From JBDTMT01 sp033764095 (lineage in GTDB: Bacteria; Desulfobacterota; Binatia; HRBIN30; CADEER01): 14,855 nucleotides of DNA. Shown piece by piece: positions 12,449 to 14,855 of the stretch. Numbering within the stretch: position 1 is the stretch's first letter; every line of letters starts with the position of its first letter. The position numbers and the translations under genes were made by a program. Location of the stretch: NCBI GenBank assembly GCA_033764095.1, contig JANRJF010000303.1, positions 1 through 14,855 of the forward strand, in the 5' to 3' direction. The notes under the pieces are model-generated. The model worked only from the letters and a program-made list of their open reading frames with translations. It was not told where the DNA came from and searched no databases.

Positions 12449-14545
12449 TCAGGCGGGGGCGACCTCGACCGGGATGCCGGTCATGAAGGCCTGGTTGGAG
12501 AGCGGGTCGTAGCTGCCCGGTCCGCTGGGCAGCAGGCGGTTGACGTTCACCCCGGGGCGGTCGTGGGCGAGGCGCAGGCCGGGTGCCTCGCCGTGCCCCC
12601 AGCCGTGGGTGGCGGCGACCACACCGGGCATGAGGTCGGCGTCGGCCCGGAGCGGCAGGGTGATCTCGCCCGAGCTCGAGCGGATACGCACCGCCTGACC
12701 GTCGGCGAGCCCGAGGCGGGCGACGTCGTCGGGGTGCATGAAGAGATAGTTCCGCGCTTTGGCGCCGCGCTTCAGCTTGTCGAGGTTGTGGAACCACGAG
12801 TTGTGCATGAAGCGATCGCGCTTGGTGATCAGCTTGAGACCGCCGGCCGGCTCGGCGAGGCGGGCGGCGAAGTCGGCCTCCAGGGCGGCAAAGGTATCGC
12901 GCAGCAGCGGTGGACAGCAGTCAACCCTGCCGCTCGGCGCCGGCAGCAGACCGTCGAACAGGCGGCCCGGCTGATTCGCCGGCAGCTCGACACCGCCGGG
13001 CGTGGCGCGCACCTGCTCCAGCGACAGGCCGCCGCGCTCCAGCATGCGGGCCGAGCGCGCGAAGACGTCGGGTGTGTCGCTCTCGTCGAGCGGACCCTTG
13101 AAGCCGAGCTCGCGGCACAGGCGGGCGAAGATCCACCACTCCTCGCGCCGCTCGCCGCGCGGCGCCACCACCGCGTCGGTGTACTGCACGTGCGGCCGGT
13201 GCTGCAGGCCGAGCCCGGCGTAGGTGAGGTCGGCGCGCTCGAACTGGTCGGCCGCGGGCAGCACGTAGTGGGCGAGCTCGGCGGTGGCGCTGCGGTAGAT
13301 GTCGATGCAGACCAGCAGCTCGAGCGATTCCAGCGCCGCGCGCATGCGCGTCTCGCCGCCGATCGACAGCAGCGGATTGCCGGCGGTGACGATCAGGGCG
13401 CGCACCTGTCCGGGTCCCGCGGTGAGGATCTCGTCTGCCAGCAGATTGCCGGGCAGCGAGCCGCGGATGTGGCGCACCGGCCCGAAGCGACCCTCGACGA
13501 AGCGCGCCTCGGCCGCGCCCGAGTGGGTGGCGTTCGGGTAGTAGCCGACCGACTGCAGGTTGCCGCCGCGCCGATCGAGGTTGCCGGTGCAGAAGCTCAG
13601 CATCTGCACCAGCCAGTAGGCGAGCGTGCCGTGGCGGCCCATGTTGACGCCGGTCGACATGGTCACCGAGGCGCCGCGCGCCGCCGCCCACTCGGCGGCG
13701 ATGCGGCGCGTCGTCGCGGCGTCGATGCCGGTGACCGGCGCGGTGCGCTCCGGCGAGTAGCGCGCCAGGAAGGCGCGCAGCTCGTCGACATGCGCGCCGC
13801 GTGCGGCGAGTTGTTCGGCATCGAACGCACCGAGCTCGTTGAGCGCATGCAGCAGCGCGGCGAGGAACCAGACGTCGGTGTCGGGGCGGATGTGGACCAG
13901 CTCGCCCAGACCGGTGATCGATTCGATGCGGCGCGGGTTGACGAAGCGGATGCGTGCGCCGCGCTCCTGCGCCGCGCGCAGGACGCGCATCGGGTCGGCG
14001 ATGGAGATGAAGCTCATGTGCGAGACGGCCGGGTTGGAGCCGAGGATGAGCAGGTAGTCGGTATGGTCGAAGTCGGGCAGCGGGTGGACGGTGCTCGAGC
14101 CGTACACCGCCTCGCTGGCGGCGAACTTGTTGGTGCAGTCCTGCGTGCCCGACGAGTACAGCTGGCGGGTGCCGAGGCCGGCGATGAACGGCTTCATGCC
14201 GACGCCGGCGAGCGCGTTGAAGGCGGTCGGATTGCCGGTGTAGAGCGCGGTTGCCCAGTCGCCGCGCGCGGCGCGGGTGGCGCGCAGGCGGTCGGCGATC
14301 TCCGCCATCGCCTGGTCCCAGCCGATCGGCGTGAAATGCCCCGGCGCAAGGCGTTTCAGCGGCTGGTCGAGGCGGTCGGGGTCGTGGTGGATGTCGAAGG
14401 TCGCCAGTCCCTTGTTGCACGCCCAGCCGCGCGAGATCGGATGCTCGCGATCCGGCCGCAGCGCCGCCAGGCGACCGTCCTCGACCGTCGCGACCAATCC
14501 ACAGGCGGGCTCGCAGACGCGGCAGAAGGTGCGGATGTCGGGCAT
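12449..14545 (-). CDS. Molybdopterin-dependent oxidoreductase (DMSO-reductase family)
   Basis: The 698-residue protein starts MPDIRTFC. Cys8, Cys11, Cys15 and Cys43 (CRVCEPAC and ACNKG) form an N-terminal [4Fe-4S] site. Molybdopterin-binding segments follow, including LYTGNPTAFNA (101-111), LILGSNPAVSH and a nucleotide-contact VNPRR. Cys137 in TQDCTNKFAAS sits where formate dehydrogenases, NapA and acetylene hydratase carry their Mo/W-ligating (seleno)Cys at about residue 140. The C-terminal molydopterin dinucleotide-binding domain runs from about residue 575 (LFMHPDDVARLGLADGQAV). There is no twin-Arg leader, so the enzyme is cytoplasmic, and no electron-transfer subunit gene adjoins it. ATG 14545 is preceded by GTAGGGTG; an upstream TTG at 14581 would add 12 residues outside the family. 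The substrate is unknown; assimilatory nitrate, formate and thiosulfate-type members share this layout. Confidence 0.9.
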   Translation of the reverse strand: MPDIRTFCRVCEPACGLVATVEDGRLAALRPDREHPISRGWACNKGLATFDIHHDPDRLDQPLKRLAPGHFTPIGWDQAMAEIADRLRATRAARGDWATALYTGNPTAFNALAGVGMKPFIAGLGTRQLYSSGTQDCTNKFAASEAVYGSSTVHPLPDFDHTDYLLILGSNPAVSHMSFISIADPMRVLRAAQERGARIRFVNPRRIESITGLGELVHIRPDTDVWFLAALLHALNELGAFDAEQLAARGAHVDELRAFLARYSPERTAPVTGIDAATTRRIAAEWAAARGASVTMSTGVNMGRHGTLAYWLVQMLSFCTGNLDRRGGNLQSVGYYPNATHSGAAEARFVEGRFGPVRHIRGSLPGNLLADEILTAGPGQVRALIVTAGNPLLSIGGETRMRAALESLELLVCIDIYRSATAELAHYVLPAADQFERADLTYAGLGLQHRPHVQYTDAVVAPRGERREEWWIFARLCRELGFKGPLDESDTPDVFARSARMLERGGLSLEQVRATPGGVELPANQPGRLFDGLLPAPSGRVDCCPPLLRDTFAALEADFAARLAEPAGGLKLITKRDRFMHNSWFHNLDKLKRGAKARNYLFMHPDDVARLGLADGQAVRIRSSSGEITLPLRADADLMPGVVAATHGWGHGEAPGLRLAHDRPGVNVNRLLPSGPGSYDPLSNQAFMTGIPVEVAPA

Positions 14546-14552
14546 GCCGCAC

Positions 14553-14581
14553 CCTACAACGGTCGTCAGAAGAGCTGTCAA
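14553..14581 (-). promoter_or_regulatory. Candidate promoter of the molybdoenzyme gene, overlapping repeat copy C
   Basis: On the minus strand a perfect TTGACA (14581-14576) is followed after 17 bases by TGTAGG (14558-14553), a weak -10. Transcription from here would start at or within a few bases of ATG 14545, giving a leaderless or nearly leaderless mRNA. The first three bases of the -35 belong to the edge of the dispersed repeat. Confidence 0.3.
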
Positions 14582-14669
14582 CGCAGAGACGCGGAGACGC
14601 AGAGGGCCAGAGTAGAACCAGAAATAGAATTCTGCTCGGCGCTCTCCGCGCCTCCGCGTCTCCGCGTTG
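14579..14669. repeat. Dispersed long inverted repeat, diverged copy C
   Basis: The left arm 14579-14604 (CAACGCAGAGACGCGGAGAC then GCAGAG) pairs with 14644-14669 at 23 of 26 positions; the three mismatches are all T/C differences that would be G-U or G-C pairs in RNA. The design matches copies A and B (purine-rich GAGAC/GCAGAG left arm, pyrimidine-rich right arm), but CAACGC replaces TTCACCAC at the outer end. It fills 91 of the 164 bases between two divergent start codons. Confidence 0.8.
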
Positions 14670-14709
14670 AGTCTTGACCGGGCGCGCCGCCTCCTATTCG
14701 GTGGCGCCC

Positions 14710-14855
14710 ATGCGCCGACTGCCCATCCTGCTGCCGTTGCTCTTCGCGCTTCTGTCCGCCGCGCCGGTGTGGAGTTTCGACCTCGACGACGTGGCGGCGC
14801 GCGCCGAGGCGCTGGCCGGCGAGCCGTTCAAGGAGCGGCAGAAGAAAGTGCCGGA
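14710..14855 (+). CDS. opgG: OpgG/OpgD-like periplasmic glucan biosynthesis protein, N-terminal fragment
   Basis: Only the first 48 codons are in the window. Residues 1-22 form a signal peptide (MRRLPILLPLLFALLSA, cleavage likely after VWS). The mature start FDLDDVAARAEALAGEPFK matches the opening of OpgG/OpgD (MdoG) proteins, which shape the backbone of osmoregulated periplasmic beta-glucans. The usual partner OpgH, the membrane glucosyltransferase, would be expected to the right of the window. OpgG and OpgD cannot be told apart here. ATG 14710 gives a standard leader; GTG 14701 is in frame and would add three residues. No good ribosome-binding site is visible. The identification rests on a short segment. 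Confidence 0.6.
   Translation, partial: MRRLPILLPLLFALLSAAPVWSFDLDDVAARAEALAGEPFKERQKKVP

Noticed and set aside
12335..14677. 780-residue plus-strand ORF opposite the molybdoenzyme
   Set aside because: Its composition is that of an antisense frame to a GC-rich gene, it spans a repeat, and the minus-strand gene has clear cofactor motifs.

Overview
The window is GC-rich (codon third positions almost all G or C) and densely coded on both strands. PEP-CTERM/exosortase sorting, the start of an OpgG-like periplasmic glucan gene and a sigma-54-type activator point to a Gram-negative bacterium. The mix of high GC, a fused HMG-CoA-synthase-like/OB-fold protein and many dispersed palindromic repeats suggests a delta-proteobacterial-grade lineage (Binatota, Myxococcota or Desulfobacterota-like). 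That placement is inference. No rRNA, tRNA, CRISPR, transposase or phage gene was seen.

Layout. 1-270: tail of a saccharopine-dehydrogenase-like oxidoreductase. 321-535: a dispersed inverted repeat, then two tight hairpins between convergent genes. 542-2089 (-): GAF/AAA+/Fis enhancer-binding regulator with an altered GAFTGA loop, divergent from 2273-4957 (+): an HMG-CoA-synthase-like protein fused to a zinc-ribbon/OB (DUF35) domain but lacking the nucleophilic Cys, followed by a thiolase that keeps its catalytic residues. The pair is split by an octamer-based palindromic repeat. A second dispersed inverted repeat then runs up to the ATG of a DUF2961 (GH172-type) protein at 5074-6180.

6419-10188 holds a self-contained sorting module: an exosortase fused to an EpsI-like domain overlaps by 4 bases the gene for its probable only local substrate, a secreted VIT + von Willebrand A protein with a C-terminal PEP-CTERM signal. 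It is followed by a TauD/TfdA-type dioxygenase (10287-11240) and TrmO, a tRNA t6A37 methyltransferase (11251-11805), whose 3' end runs into a palindromic repeat. A small single-pass membrane protein (11934-12143, -) has a promoter with an operator-like inverted repeat between -35 and -10. Next comes an unusual 170-base stretch of back-to-back perfect hairpins (12242-12412), a cytoplasmic molybdopterin oxidoreductase (12449-14545, -), a third dispersed repeat filling most of a divergent promoter region, and the first 48 codons of an OpgG/OpgD-like gene at the right edge.

How the parts may work together: the regulator at 542-2089 is well placed to control the HMGCS-like/thiolase pair, by analogy with archaeal thiolase-HMGCS-DUF35 complexes. 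The exosortase should process its co-translated VIT/vWA partner. The other genes look like independent single-gene units, several bounded by palindromic elements.
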